Assembly (NCBI GenBank): GCA_965531145.1
Contig: CBESOE010000003.1
Coordinates: 35,207 to 99,206, forward strand
Length of the DNA stretch: 64,000 nucleotides
DNA from: JAQAZP01 sp965531145
GTDB lineage: Bacteria > Acidobacteriota > JAQAZP01
Direction of reading: 5' to 3'
A model generated the notes under the pieces. That model searched no databases. It was not told where the DNA came from and saw only the letters and a program-made list of their open reading frames with translations. Positions 51,682-61,419 of this stretch are shown here, in pieces. Made by a program: the position numbers and the translations under genes. The stretch's first letter is position 1, and each line of letters opens with the position of its first letter.

Positions 51682-54449
51682 GAATGCTGCTGCCTGCCGT
51701 CATCGTCACCGTACTGATCCTGTGGTCCATGGGCACGGGGGCCGCGGTGATCCATGTACCCGCCGACCAGCTCACCATCCGCCACGGCATGGAGGCGGCC
51801 GCTGATGGTGACACCGTCCTGGTGGCCGACGGCACCTGGACCGGGTTTTGGAACACCGATCTGGACTTCCTGGGTAAAGCCATTACCGTCGAATCGGAAA
51901 ACGGCCCGACGGCCTGCATCATCGACTGCCAGGTGGACGGACGGGGGTTCATCTTCCAATCCGGGGAGGACCAGGCGTCCGTGGTGCAGGGGTTCACCAT
52001 TGCCAACGGCATCCATGGGCTGGGCGGTGGCATCCACTGTCTCAATTCTTCCCCCACCATCCGCAACCTGGTGATCAGCCAGTGCCGGGCCGTGGACCAG
52101 GGCGGCGGCATCTACTGCGAAAACAGCGCTCCCGACATCATCAACTGTGTCATCGACGGGTGTCACTCCGAGGAAGACGGGGGCGGTCTCTACTTCCTGA
52201 ATGCGATCCCGACGATCAGCGGTTGCACCATCTCCAACAACAACGCCTCAATCATCTACGCACACGGGTATGGGGGAGGAATCGCCTGCTTTGAAGGCTC
52301 AGCACCGGTCATTACCGATACCGTATTCTCTGGAAACCACGCCAACAACAGCGGAGGCGGCATCTTCGGCGAGGAGAGTTCGCTGGTCATCCGGACCAGC
52401 ACCTTCGAAGCGAACCAGGCGGAGATCCGCGGGGGTGCCGTCAAATGGGCCGGAGGGGAATCTGTGGAAATCAGCGGTTGTGAGATCACCGGAAACCAGG
52501 CCTTCAGCAGCACCGGCGGCATTGAGCTGACAGCCGTCACCGGCCTGATCGCCGACAACCTGGTCCAGAACAACCAGGCCGGCGGTATCGAATGCAGCGG
52601 TGAATTCCAGGTCACCGGGAACACCGTCGATCACAACTCCGGGTATGGAGGAATCGTCTGTTACGGTCCGGTCACGATCAGCAACAACATCATCATCGGA
52701 AATTACCAGAGCATTTACGGCGGCGGGATCACCTGCTGGGGGGGGGCTGCCCTCGTCTCCGACAACATCATCATGGATAACGATGGAAATGATGGTGGCG
52801 GTATCCACTGCAGGTCCGCCAACGCCAAATATACCGGCAACCTGATTTCGGGCAACAGTGCGGACTATAGCGGTGGCGGTATTTACACGTCCGAAGGCAG
52901 CGCGTCCACGTTCATCAACAACCTGGTGATCGGCAACACGGCCCGGGACGGTGGCGGAATCGCCGGCTTCGGCTCCAACCCCTGGTACTGGAACACCACG
53001 GTCACCGGGAACAGCGCGACGCGACGGGCCGGCGGTGTACTCACCACCACGTATACCCACGCCCGGATGATCAACGCCATCATCTGGGGAAACAGCGCAC
53101 CCGAGGGGAACCAGGTATACGTCCACGACAACAACGAGGCCAGCAGGCTCACCATCCGTTACAGCGATGTGGAGGGTGGGCAGGACGACATTCCAGTGGA
53201 CCCTGGTTGTTCTCTGGGTTGGGGGGCCGGCATGATCGACGCCGCCCCGCTGTACACCACCGGTCCTCTGGGAGACCACTACCTGAGCCAGGTCGCCGCC
53301 GGCCAAACGTCGACCAGCCCCTGTGTCGATGCAGGCGACCCCACAGCGGGCATCGTGGACGGCACCACCCGCACCGACGAAGAGCCTGATGAAGGCGTGG
53401 CCGACATGGGGTACCACTACTCGTACGGCGACGTGGAGCCGCGTCCGTTCGTCATCGCCGGCCTGGGGCCGGGCCCGGACAATCCTCCTCGAATCCGAGT
53501 ATTTCCCGCGGAGGAGGGGGCGATTCGGACTTACGCCTTCCAGGCTTATGGCACCCCGCAAGCCGGCGTGAATCTCGGATCAGGAGATGTGAACGGTGAT
53601 TTCAGGGATGAGATACTCTCTGGCCCCGGGCCTGGTGAACTCTTCGGACCTCATGTGCGGGGTTTCAGAATGGACGGCACTCCCCTCCCCGGCCTGAGTT
53701 TCTTTGCCTACAGCACCAACAAATATGGCGTCAACGTGGCCGCCGGCGATTTCGATGGCGACGGCATCGACGAGATCATCACCGGCCCTGGCCCGGGTGA
53801 GGTCTTCGGGCCGCACGTGCGGGGCTGGAACTATGACGGCAGCGGGACGGTGATCCCGGTGCCCGGGGTAAGCTTTTTCGCCTACGGCACCCCGAAGTGG
53901 GGCACCAATGTGGCGGCCGGTGACATCGACGGTGATGGATTCGACGAGATCGTCACCGGTGCCGGGCCCGGTCCGATCTACGGCGCCCACGTCCGCGGCT
54001 GGAACGTGGACAATGGAACGGCCACGTCAATCCCCGGGATCAGCTACTTTGCCTACAACACACCCCGATACGGTGTGCGCGTCAGCTGCGGAGATATCGA
54101 TGGCGACGGTGTGGACGAGATCGTCACCGCACCAGGACCATCCCCGGCCTTTGGCGCCCACATCCGCGGCTGGAACTTCGACGGGTCGACACTCACCGAC
54201 ATACCGGGGGTGAACTTCTTCGCCTGGCCGCCGGAAGAAGTCCGCTACGGCAGCAGCATCTCATCGGGAGCTGACCTGGACGGTGACGGTAGGGACGAGC
54301 TGGTGGTGGGCGCCGGCCCCGACCCGGCCGTCGACACGCTGGTCAAGGTCTTCACCTATGACGGATCAGGAGTAACTCTCTGGTTCTCGCTACAGGCCTT
54401 CCCCGATGGCTGGACCCACGGGGCAAATGTAACGGCTGGACGATTCTGA
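51678..54449 (+). CDS. Exported beta-helix protein with C-terminal six-bladed propeller
   Basis: The product is 923 residues. ATG 51678 overlaps the stop of the previous gene, giving a signal peptide MRMLLPAVIVTVLILWSMG. The N-domain begins VIHVPADQLTIRHGMEAAAD, then beta-helix coils run to ~580 (GNLISGNSADYSGGGIYTSE, NTAWSGN-like turns and TVTGNSATRRAGGVLTT). From ~590 comes the shared propeller (VIAGLGPGPDNPPRIRVFPA; blades with VAAGDIDGDGFDEIVTGAGP), ending THGANVTAGRF. Probably co-expressed with its neighbours as cell-surface or secreted proteins. No lyase or hydrolase residues could be identified. Confidence 0.82.
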   Translation: MRMLLPAVIVTVLILWSMGTGAAVIHVPADQLTIRHGMEAAADGDTVLVADGTWTGFWNTDLDFLGKAITVESENGPTACIIDCQVDGRGFIFQSGEDQASVVQGFTIANGIHGLGGGIHCLNSSPTIRNLVISQCRAVDQGGGIYCENSAPDIINCVIDGCHSEEDGGGLYFLNAIPTISGCTISNNNASIIYAHGYGGGIACFEGSAPVITDTVFSGNHANNSGGGIFGEESSLVIRTSTFEANQAEIRGGAVKWAGGESVEISGCEITGNQAFSSTGGIELTAVTGLIADNLVQNNQAGGIECSGEFQVTGNTVDHNSGYGGIVCYGPVTISNNIIIGNYQSIYGGGITCWGGAALVSDNIIMDNDGNDGGGIHCRSANAKYTGNLISGNSADYSGGGIYTSEGSASTFINNLVIGNTARDGGGIAGFGSNPWYWNTTVTGNSATRRAGGVLTTTYTHARMINAIIWGNSAPEGNQVYVHDNNEASRLTIRYSDVEGGQDDIPVDPGCSLGWGAGMIDAAPLYTTGPLGDHYLSQVAAGQTSTSPCVDAGDPTAGIVDGTTRTDEEPDEGVADMGYHYSYGDVEPRPFVIAGLGPGPDNPPRIRVFPAEEGAIRTYAFQAYGTPQAGVNLGSGDVNGDFRDEILSGPGPGELFGPHVRGFRMDGTPLPGLSFFAYSTNKYGVNVAAGDFDGDGIDEIITGPGPGEVFGPHVRGWNYDGSGTVIPVPGVSFFAYGTPKWGTNVAAGDIDGDGFDEIVTGAGPGPIYGAHVRGWNVDNGTATSIPGISYFAYNTPRYGVRVSCGDIDGDGVDEIVTAPGPSPAFGAHIRGWNFDGSTLTDIPGVNFFAWPPEEVRYGSSISSGADLDGDGRDELVVGAGPDPAVDTLVKVFTYDGSGVTLWFSLQAFPDGWTHGANVTAGRF

Positions 54450-54451
54450 CC

Positions 54452-56839
54452 ATGAAAGTCTCCATTGAACCCGTGATCTGTCTTTTGCTTATTCTGGCTT
54501 CCCCGCTGACCGCCGCCACCATCCACGTCCCAACTGATCAACCCACCATCCAGGCCGGCATCGATGCCGCTGTCGACGGCGACACTGTGCTGGTGGCTGA
54601 CGGCACCTGGACCGGCGAGGGAAATCGCGATATCGACTTCCTGGGCAAGGCCATTTCGGTGATGTCGGCTAACGGCCCTTACGCCTGCGTCATCGACTGC
54701 CAGGGCAGTGACGTTGACCATCACCGCGGATTTCTCTTCCAGTCCGGTGAGGAGCGAAACTCCGTACTGTCCGGCTTTTCGATACAGAACGGATATGTCG
54801 ACGAGAAGGGTGGCGGCATCTACTGCACAGCTTCCCCTACCATCCGGACCACCATCATCGAGGACTGTGGAGCGCACGAAGAAGGCGCCGGACTGTTCTG
54901 TGGAGGCTCCGGTCAGCCCCTCATCGAGGGCTGCATGATCAGTGATAACCAGGTTGCCACCAGCACCGGCGGCGGGGTCAGTGTCTCGGGGGCTGCGATA
55001 CCGGTGTTCAGAGACACGGAAATCAGTAGCAACCAGGCTCCGGGCGAAGGCGGGGGGATACACGCCCAGTCCAACTTCGAACTGCATCGCTGTCAGGTCA
55101 AGGACAATACCGGTGGCGGCGCGCTGGTCACCGACGACTACGAATCATCAACCCTGATCACCGAATCTCTCTTCGAAGGGAACGTCGCCTCCGATAACGG
55201 AAGTGGGGGGATCGGCTGTGGCATGGGCCGTGTGATCATCACCAACACCCGGTTCATCAACAACCAGGCTGCACGCTTCGGCGGTGCAATACAATGCTGG
55301 TCCAATTCACAAGTCACAATCGTCAACTGTCTGATCGAGGGGAACTCCGCCGGTGAGGACGGCGGCGGCTGTTGGGGCGACTGGAATCACACTACCATCA
55401 TCAACTCCACCCTGACGGGAAACCACGCCGGATCTGCGGGCGGTGGGATCCACTGCACGGCAGGCGGTTTTCACGTGCGTAACAGTATCCTGTGGAACAA
55501 TTCGGCGGCTTCCGGTGATCAGGTCTTTCTTGCGTCGTCCATGAGCGATGGTCACCTCAACATCCGTTACTCCGATCTGGAGGGTGGCCAGGAGGCCATC
55601 GAGGGCTCTGGGACAGTTGCCTGGGGTGACGGCATGGTGAACGTAGATCCGCTTTTCGTCAGCGGCCTGGAGAGCGATTTTTACCTCAGCCAAGTAGATG
55701 CAGGGCAGTCCGTTGACAGCCCCTGCCTCGATTCCGGTGATCCTCTAAGCCCGCGGCCCTTGGGCACCACACGCACCGACCGCATCTTCGACAGCGGAAT
55801 ACCCGACATGGGGTGGCACCAACGCTCATCCTCATTCCCCTATCTCGTCTGCGGTGCCGGTCCAGCGGAAGCTAATCCATCACTGGTTCGCGTCTATCCC
55901 CCGGTGGGCAATACGACTCCGTTTGTCGAGTTCCAGGCCTTCGGCAGTGGAGGATACGGTGTCAACGTAACCTGCAGCAATCTGGATGATGACGAGCAGA
56001 GTGAGTTTCTCGTGGGGCCGGGTCCCGGCCCGATCTATGGCCCCCACGTCCGAGGCTTCGAGACTACCGGTGAAGTTCTTCCCGGTCTCAGTTTTATCGC
56101 TTACGGCACAAACAAGTATGGGGTGAACGTGGCTGCAGGCGACCTGGACGGCGACGGACAGGACGAGATCATCACCGGCGCCGGGCCGGGGTCGGTCTTC
56201 GGCCCCCATGTTCGCGGATGGATTTACAGCAGTGCTTCCGGTGTCAGGACATATCCCGGGGTGAGCTATCTCGCCTATGGAACACCGAAATGGGGGGTGA
56301 ACGTTGCCGCGGGTGATATCGATGGTGACGGCTTCGATGAAATCATCACCGGAGCTGGGCCGGGTGCAGTCTATGGCCCCCACGTCCGCGGTTGGGATGT
56401 GGACGGCGGCGCAGCCGTTGCCATCACCCAGGTCAGTTTCCTGGCCTACGGGACCAACAAGTTCGGCGTCAACATCAGCTCCGGCGATGTCGACGGTGAT
56501 GGCATCGACGAGATCGTCACCGGCGCTGGTCCGGGTGCAATGTTCGGCCCCCATATCCGCGGCTGGAATTTCGATGGCGATGCAGTCACCCCATTGCACG
56601 GGTTCAGCTTCTTTGCCTGGCAGACAGCACCACTCCACTTCGGTGTCAATGTCCATGCCGGTTCCGATCTGAATGGTGACGGACGAGCTGATGTGATTGC
56701 TGGCCGAGGCCCGGATCCAACAGCTGACACCGAAGTGAAGGTGTTCACCTATGATGGGTGGATGGTTCAGGAGTGGATGACCGTGGAGGCCTTCTCTGGC
56801 CTGACGCACGGAGCCAAAGTGGCAGCCGGGCGTTTCTGA
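54452..56839 (+). CDS. Exported beta-helix protein with C-terminal six-bladed propeller
   Basis: The product is 795 residues, starting 2 bases after the previous stop, so likely the third gene of the operon. Signal peptide ends near ILASPLTAATIHVP. N-domain: VPTDQPTIQAGIDAAVDGD, RDIDFLGKAISVMSANGP, then beta-helix coils to ~455, including CGGSGQPLIEGCMISDNQ. Propeller from ~464 (LVCGAGPAEANPSLVRVYPP) with blades such as VNVAAGDIDGDGFDEIITG, closing THGAKVAAGRF. Codon use is slightly less GC-rich in the N-domain than in the propeller. Paralogue of the proteins at 37.4 and 51.7 kb. Confidence 0.82.
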   Translation: MKVSIEPVICLLLILASPLTAATIHVPTDQPTIQAGIDAAVDGDTVLVADGTWTGEGNRDIDFLGKAISVMSANGPYACVIDCQGSDVDHHRGFLFQSGEERNSVLSGFSIQNGYVDEKGGGIYCTASPTIRTTIIEDCGAHEEGAGLFCGGSGQPLIEGCMISDNQVATSTGGGVSVSGAAIPVFRDTEISSNQAPGEGGGIHAQSNFELHRCQVKDNTGGGALVTDDYESSTLITESLFEGNVASDNGSGGIGCGMGRVIITNTRFINNQAARFGGAIQCWSNSQVTIVNCLIEGNSAGEDGGGCWGDWNHTTIINSTLTGNHAGSAGGGIHCTAGGFHVRNSILWNNSAASGDQVFLASSMSDGHLNIRYSDLEGGQEAIEGSGTVAWGDGMVNVDPLFVSGLESDFYLSQVDAGQSVDSPCLDSGDPLSPRPLGTTRTDRIFDSGIPDMGWHQRSSSFPYLVCGAGPAEANPSLVRVYPPVGNTTPFVEFQAFGSGGYGVNVTCSNLDDDEQSEFLVGPGPGPIYGPHVRGFETTGEVLPGLSFIAYGTNKYGVNVAAGDLDGDGQDEIITGAGPGSVFGPHVRGWIYSSASGVRTYPGVSYLAYGTPKWGVNVAAGDIDGDGFDEIITGAGPGAVYGPHVRGWDVDGGAAVAITQVSFLAYGTNKFGVNISSGDVDGDGIDEIVTGAGPGAMFGPHIRGWNFDGDAVTPLHGFSFFAWQTAPLHFGVNVHAGSDLNGDGRADVIAGRGPDPTADTEVKVFTYDGWMVQEWMTVEAFSGLTHGAKVAAGRF

Positions 56840-56851
56840 TTTCGTACAAAA

Positions 56852-56879
56852 CAACGGGGAACCACGTGGTTCCCCGTTG
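56852..56879. terminator. 28-base perfect palindrome between convergent genes
   Basis: Arms of 14 bases (56852-56865 and 56866-56879, beginning CAACGGGG) are perfectly complementary. On the minus strand the hairpin is followed by TTTTGTAC, giving an intrinsic terminator for the selenoprotein-propeller gene. On the plus strand there is no T-run, but the hairpin follows the other gene's stop by 13 bases and could serve both. Confidence 0.8.
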
Positions 56880-56888
56880 GATCCGCTT

Positions 56889-59609
56889 CTAGAATCCTCC
56901 AGCCGATACACTGGTCCCATGGGTCAGGCCCGTGTAGGCGGTCAGGGAGAACCATTCGGTCACTTCTGCCCCGTCATAGAGATAGACCTTGACCGGTGTG
57001 CCCAGATTGGGATCGGGTCCGCAACCGACAATCAGATCATCCCGGCCGTCGTAGTTCAAATCGGCGCCGGCGTAAACCTTGGCCCCGTAGCGCGCACCGG
57101 CCGGGTCCCAGGCGAAAAAATTGATCCCGGTCATCGACTCCACGGTACCGCCGTCGTAGTTCCAGCCGCGGACGTGGGGGCCGAAGACCGCACCCGGACC
57201 AGCCCCGGTGACGATCTCGTCGATGCCGTCGCCGTCCAGGTCGCCGCAGCTGACGTTGACGCCGTATTTGAGCGTGCCGTAGCCGAAGAAGCTCACCGCG
57301 GGGATCGAGGCAGCGGTGCCGCCGTCCACGTTCCAGCCGCGAACGTGGGGCCCGTAAACCGCGCCGGGGCCGGCACCGGTAACGATCTCGTCGTATCCGT
57401 CACCGTCGATGTCGCCGCAAGCGACATTGACCCCCCATTTCGGCGTACCGTAGGCAAAGTAGTTCACCCCACCGATTGAGCTGACCCCCGACCCGCCGTC
57501 ATGATCCCAGCCGCGGACGTGGGGACCGAACACGGCACCCGGACCGGCACCGGTGATGATCTCGTCGTATCCGTCAGCGTCGATATCACCCACCGCCACG
57601 TTGACGCCATACTTGTTCGTGCCGTAAGCCAGGAAATTGAGACCGGAGAGCGGCGTGCCGTCGACGGAGAAGCCCCGGACGTGGGGGCCGTAGATATCCC
57701 CCGGGCCTGCGCCGGTGAGGATCGTGTCCCGCCCGCTGCCGGTGACATCGCCGCTGGCCACGTTGACCCCGTAAGAGGCGGCTCCGTAGGCGGAGAACTC
57801 GTATTCTTCCACCGCATCCTGCTCCGGAGGGAACACCCTGACCAGCGGCGGATTGTCGAAGCCGGGGCCGGGACCGGTCAGCAGGCGTTTTAACGCAGGT
57901 GAGTTTTCCGGATCGAGCCAGGTAATACTGCGCTGCATGACCTCTCGACGGTCGTCGGCGTTGTCGATCCCCTCGAAACCGAAGGCGAGGTAGATCACCC
58001 GGTGTGTCCCGGTGCTGGCGCGCACCGCGCCGTTCCGGTCCGCATCGTAAGTCCAGATGACCGACGTGAATCCATCAGCCGGATCGATATCGCTGGGATA
58101 CTCCTGGTTGTCCGCGCCGTCCCCACCCTGGATGACCAGGTCGAGTCCGCCGGCGACCGGGTCGCCCGCCACGCCGTCGAGCGTGTAATCATCGGTGTCG
58201 TCCGAGACGTAGATCGCGTGGAGATAGTCCTGGTACCACTGGTAGGCCTCGCCGCCCTGGTCGTTCAGATCATAGCCGATGTCCTGACCGCTGATGAAGA
58301 GTGAGCCGCCGGCATCGAGGAACGCGCCCAGCGTCTCCCGGTCCTGCGCATCGAGGGTCGGGAAGGACCAGCCGATGTTCCAGACAACGATCGGGAAGTA
58401 TTGGAGGGCGCCGGTTGGCAGGCCACCTTCCAGGCGCTTCAGGAGGCCGAAAGTGTATCCGCTCTGCTCGAGCGCATCGGTAAAATAGTCCTCGAATGTT
58501 TCCCCTCCGTCATCGTCCACCAGCAGCACGTCCAGGTCATCCGTGTTGTAGATGTAGCCGATATTGCGGGGAAACTTGTGCACCAGGCTGGCCTGGCTCA
58601 GATCCACTGAGATCGCTGCGTATCCGGTCGATCCCGGCTCGACCTTGATGTGCAGCTCCATCGATTCGCCGGGGGCCAGCTGCTGGGAGTAGGTCGAGCC
58701 GTAACAGATCACGTCGTCACAGATCTCAACCACCCAGTCGTCGGGTATGTGACCGGTCAGGTCGACGGTGTAGGTGTCGGTCATGGTCCCCATGTTGAAG
58801 ACGGCGAAATTATCGAAGTTGTGTTCCCCCTTCGCGGGACCGATCTCCTGGAGTTCACCGAGGTAATAGAACCCCAGGCTGTAATCCGGCTTGGGCAGGG
58901 AGGACGCGGCGGCATGGATCCTCCTGTCGGTGTCATCCTGCAGAAGGGCGATGACTTCCGTGTTCCCCGCAACCCAGCTCGCATCGAAGGGGAAGTTGCG
59001 GACCACGTTCTGTATTTCTCCCAGGCTGCTCACCGTGATGGCCACGTCGTCCACCATACCGCGAGTGACATCGTCAAAAACATCCCCGCCGTAAGAGACA
59101 TCGTCCTCGGTGATGGTAATCCGCAGGAACATGTTGCTGATGTCCACCCCGTCCTCCATCACCTCGATGTCGAGATCGATAGAGCCGGTGGGCGATGTCA
59201 GGTTGACGGAGTTGACCGTGACCCTGAAAGCAGACGGTCTGCCCATCTGGCTCAGGATCCTGGCCCGGTAAGGCATACCGGTGGCGTCTTCCGTGCCGGC
59301 CCCTGAAAACTGGACGGTGCCGTGCCAGACCAGGGTGGGGAAAGCGGTGGCGGAGTAGTAGCCGAGGCGTGTCTCAGCGTCGTCGTTCCCCAGGCCTCCC
59401 GAACTGGCGAAATACGCAATGGAGACGAATTCGTTCGAGTCAAACCAGCCTCTGTTCGCTTCAATCCCTGAAGCAGCCCGTGGGCAGTACGCTCACCAGG
59501 TGGCCGTCCCCAATTCGACCGTTTCCGTGGATGGGTACCAGGAGAGCGCCGGCCCCGCCATCATGCTGAGCGCCATGAATCCAGCAATGAAAAAGACACC
59601 TTTCCTCAT
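56889..59609 (-). CDS. Exported thioredoxin-like/propeller protein with in-frame UGA, probable selenoprotein (UAYC)
   Basis: The frame runs from ATG 59609 (GGGGGG upstream, signal peptide MRKGVFFIAGFMALSMMAG) to 56889, with one TGA at 59495-59493 (codon 39). Context: ETVELGTATW-U-AYCPRAASG, where thioredoxin/Omp28-like proteins read TWCxYC; then SNEFVSIAYFASS and the cis-Pro segment SATAFPTLVWHG. UGA replaces the first Cys of a CxxC active site. Downstream are an Ig-like region (~110-270), a flavodoxin/ThuA-like domain with VLLVDDDGGETFEDYF and GSLFISGQDIGYDL (~275-470), and from ~577 the shared six-bladed propeller ending THGTSVSAGGF. 906 residues with Sec. Probably a secreted selenol oxidoreductase. 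Starting at the internal ATG 59276 would lose the signal peptide and active site. Confidence 0.86.
59458..59474 (-). promoter_or_regulatory. Candidate bacterial SECIS hairpin (thioredoxin-like/propeller gene)
   Basis: Read on the minus strand, GCTTCA and TGAAGC pair around the loop GGGAT, with a further U-G pair at the base. The loop begins 25 bases after the UGA and starts with G. It is shorter than the other two candidates but in the right place. Confidence 0.6.
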
Positions 59610-59695
59610 CTGGAATCCCCCCTCATGTGATCTGCTTCAATTATTGACGAGAGTTGCGTGCAGGCGTGGCCAAAAATCACCACTTCTGTTTTCTT

Positions 59696-59724
59696 AATAT
59701 AGGAGCAGCGATTCACATTTTCAA
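59696..59724 (-). promoter_or_regulatory. Promoter for the selenoprotein-propeller gene
   Basis: Read on the minus strand: TTGAAA (59724-59719), a spacer of 17 bases, TATATT (59701-59696). Transcription would start near 59689, about 80 bases before the ATG at 59609. Close to consensus in an AT-rich gap between the tRNA genes and this gene. Confidence 0.65.
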
Positions 59725-59855
59725 GGGGAAGGGAAGGAATTTCAAATCTAAACGGTTGCGCTGTCGAAGGATAACCCTATCCACTCTGCGATCGGATCTT
59801 CAAACTGGTTTACGGTGAGCCGTATTTCCAGATCATATGCGTCCGTACAAAAAAA

Positions 59856-59933
59856 TGGCGACCCCAACGGGATTTGAACCCGTGCTGCCGGCGTGAAAGG
59901 CCGGTGTCCTGACCTGACTAGACGATGGGGTCG
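59856..59933 (-). tRNA. tRNA-Glu (UUC)
   Basis: A complete cloverleaf on the minus strand: acceptor arms CGACCCC and GGGGTCG, anticodon stem CCGGC/GCCGG with loop CTTTCAC (anticodon TTC), T-loop GGTTCAAATCC, and encoded CCA. A run of seven Ts follows directly and could end transcription. It lies 40 bases downstream of tRNA-Lys, probably in one transcript. Confidence 0.97.
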
Positions 59934-59973
59934 CAGGTGTAAATTTTTTACTCACCGGAACGGCCGGTGAGGT

Positions 59974-60049
59974 TGGTGAGCCGTGCTGGACTCGAACCAG
60001 CGACTCTCTGCTTAAAAGGCAGATACTCTACCAACTGAGTTAACGGCCC
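59974..60049 (-). tRNA. tRNA-Lys (UUU)
   Basis: Complete cloverleaf on the minus strand: acceptor GGGCCGT with ACGGCTC (one G-T pair), anticodon loop CTTTTAA (anticodon TTT), T-loop GGTTCGAGTCC, encoded CCA. It follows purA by 50 bases on the same strand. Between it and tRNA-Glu is an 8-pair hairpin (59951-59971, arms CTCACCGG/CCGGTGAG), perhaps a processing signal. Confidence 0.97.
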
Positions 60050-60099
60050 TCCCAGAAAGAGCGCACATTATAAGGGCCGTTTTTGAACGATGTCAACAA

Positions 60100-61419
60100 T
60101 CAAATCTCGTCGAACCAGCTATCGAAGACCGTGCCGGGAACCCGGGCCGTGGAAAGCCGCTCCGGGCCCGTGGATGCCAGGGCCACCGGGCAGCCCAGTT
60201 GCCCACCGATGAAATCGATATAGTCCCTGGCCTTCTGGGGCAAATCGTCGTAGGAGGACATCCCGCGGGTGCTGCTGTTCCAGCCCGGCAGGGTCTGGAA
60301 CACCGGGGTCACTTCGGCCTGGGCCCGGCGGGAGGCCGGGAAATCCATCAGCTGTTTCCCCTGGTATTCATAGCCCACGCAGACCGGGATCTCCTCGAAC
60401 TCGTCAAGCACGTCGAGCATGGTCAATGCCAGCACGTCCAGGCCGTTGACCCGGGCGGCGTAACGCCCCACCACCACGTCGAACCAGCCGCAGCGCCGGG
60501 GGCGGCCGGTGGTGGTGCCGAATTCATTGCCCCTTTTGCGGATCAGTTCGCCGTCCTCGTTGTCCAGCTCGGTGGGGAACGGTCCCCCGCCCACCCGGGT
60601 ACTGTAGGCCTTGATCACTCCCAGAACCCCGTCGATCCGGGTGGGACCCACGCCGCAGCCGGCACCGACGCCGGCCGCCACCGTGTTGGAGGAGGTGACA
60701 AAGGGGAAGGTGCCGTGATCCACGTCCAGCTGGGTGCCCTGGGCCCCCTCGAAGAGGACCGACTCGCCGGCGACCATCCGGTCGTGGAGGTAGAGCGAGG
60801 TGTCGCAGATATATCGTTCGAGCCTGCCGGCCATCTCCCGGTACTCATCGAAGACCTTGCTGGCGTCGAGGATCTCGGCCTGGCCCGGGTAGAGGCAGGA
60901 CATGATGCGGTTGTTGCGGTCCACATTGCGTCCCACCAGGTCGCGCAGCACCTCCGCGTCCAGCAGGTCCACCATCCGGATGCCGGTCCTGGCGGCCTTG
61001 CCCTCGTAGGTCGGGCCGATGCCCCGACGGGTGGTGCCGATCTGGGCCTTGGCGCCGGCGGCATCCTCGCTCACCGAGTCCTTGGCCCCGTGGTAGGGGA
61101 AGATCACCTGGCAGCGTTCACTGATCTTCAGGTTGTCCCCCACCTCGATTCCCGACTTTTCCAGCCGTTCGATCTCGCTCAGCAGGGCCGCGGGGTCAAC
61201 CACCACGCCATTGCCGATGACGCAGAGCAGGTCGCCGCGGACCATGCCCGAGGGGATCAGGTGCAGGAAATGGGTCTTCCCGTCGTGGACCACCGTGTGC
61301 CCGGCGTTGTGACCGCCCTGGAAGCGCGCGATGATCTGGAAATGGGGCGCGATGAGGTCAACGATTTTCCCCTTGCCCTCATCTCCCCACTGGGTTCCGA
61401 CTACGGCGATATTCGGCAT
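60100..61419 (-). CDS. purA: Adenylosuccinate synthetase
   Basis: Catalyses GTP-dependent joining of IMP and Asp, the first committed step to AMP. 439 residues, typical length; AGGA lies before the ATG. Signature motifs: VVGTQWGDEGKGKIVD at the N-terminus (GTP site), FQGGHNAGHTV with the catalytic His, GTTRRGIGPTYEGKAAR (IMP site), LFEGAQGTQLDVDHGTFPFV, and TTTGRPRRCGWFD. All appear intact. Cytoplasmic; no other purine genes are nearby. Confidence 0.98.
   Translation of the reverse strand: MPNIAVVGTQWGDEGKGKIVDLIAPHFQIIARFQGGHNAGHTVVHDGKTHFLHLIPSGMVRGDLLCVIGNGVVVDPAALLSEIERLEKSGIEVGDNLKISERCQVIFPYHGAKDSVSEDAAGAKAQIGTTRRGIGPTYEGKAARTGIRMVDLLDAEVLRDLVGRNVDRNNRIMSCLYPGQAEILDASKVFDEYREMAGRLERYICDTSLYLHDRMVAGESVLFEGAQGTQLDVDHGTFPFVTSSNTVAAGVGAGCGVGPTRIDGVLGVIKAYSTRVGGGPFPTELDNEDGELIRKRGNEFGTTTGRPRRCGWFDVVVGRYAARVNGLDVLALTMLDVLDEFEEIPVCVGYEYQGKQLMDFPASRRAQAEVTPVFQTLPGWNSSTRGMSSYDDLPQKARDYIDFIGGQLGCPVALASTGPERLSTARVPGTVFDSWFDEI

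Noticed and set aside
49705..56839. Pectate lyase or other polysaccharide lyase activity for the beta-helix proteins
   Set aside because: The fold pattern is clear but no catalytic Lys/Arg/Asp cluster could be placed, so no enzyme name is given.
29377..59609. Genome-wide UGA recoding to Trp or Gly
   Set aside because: Many complete genes here end in TGA with correct family C-termini, and the in-frame UGAs align with redox Cys positions in three cases; local Sec insertion fits better.
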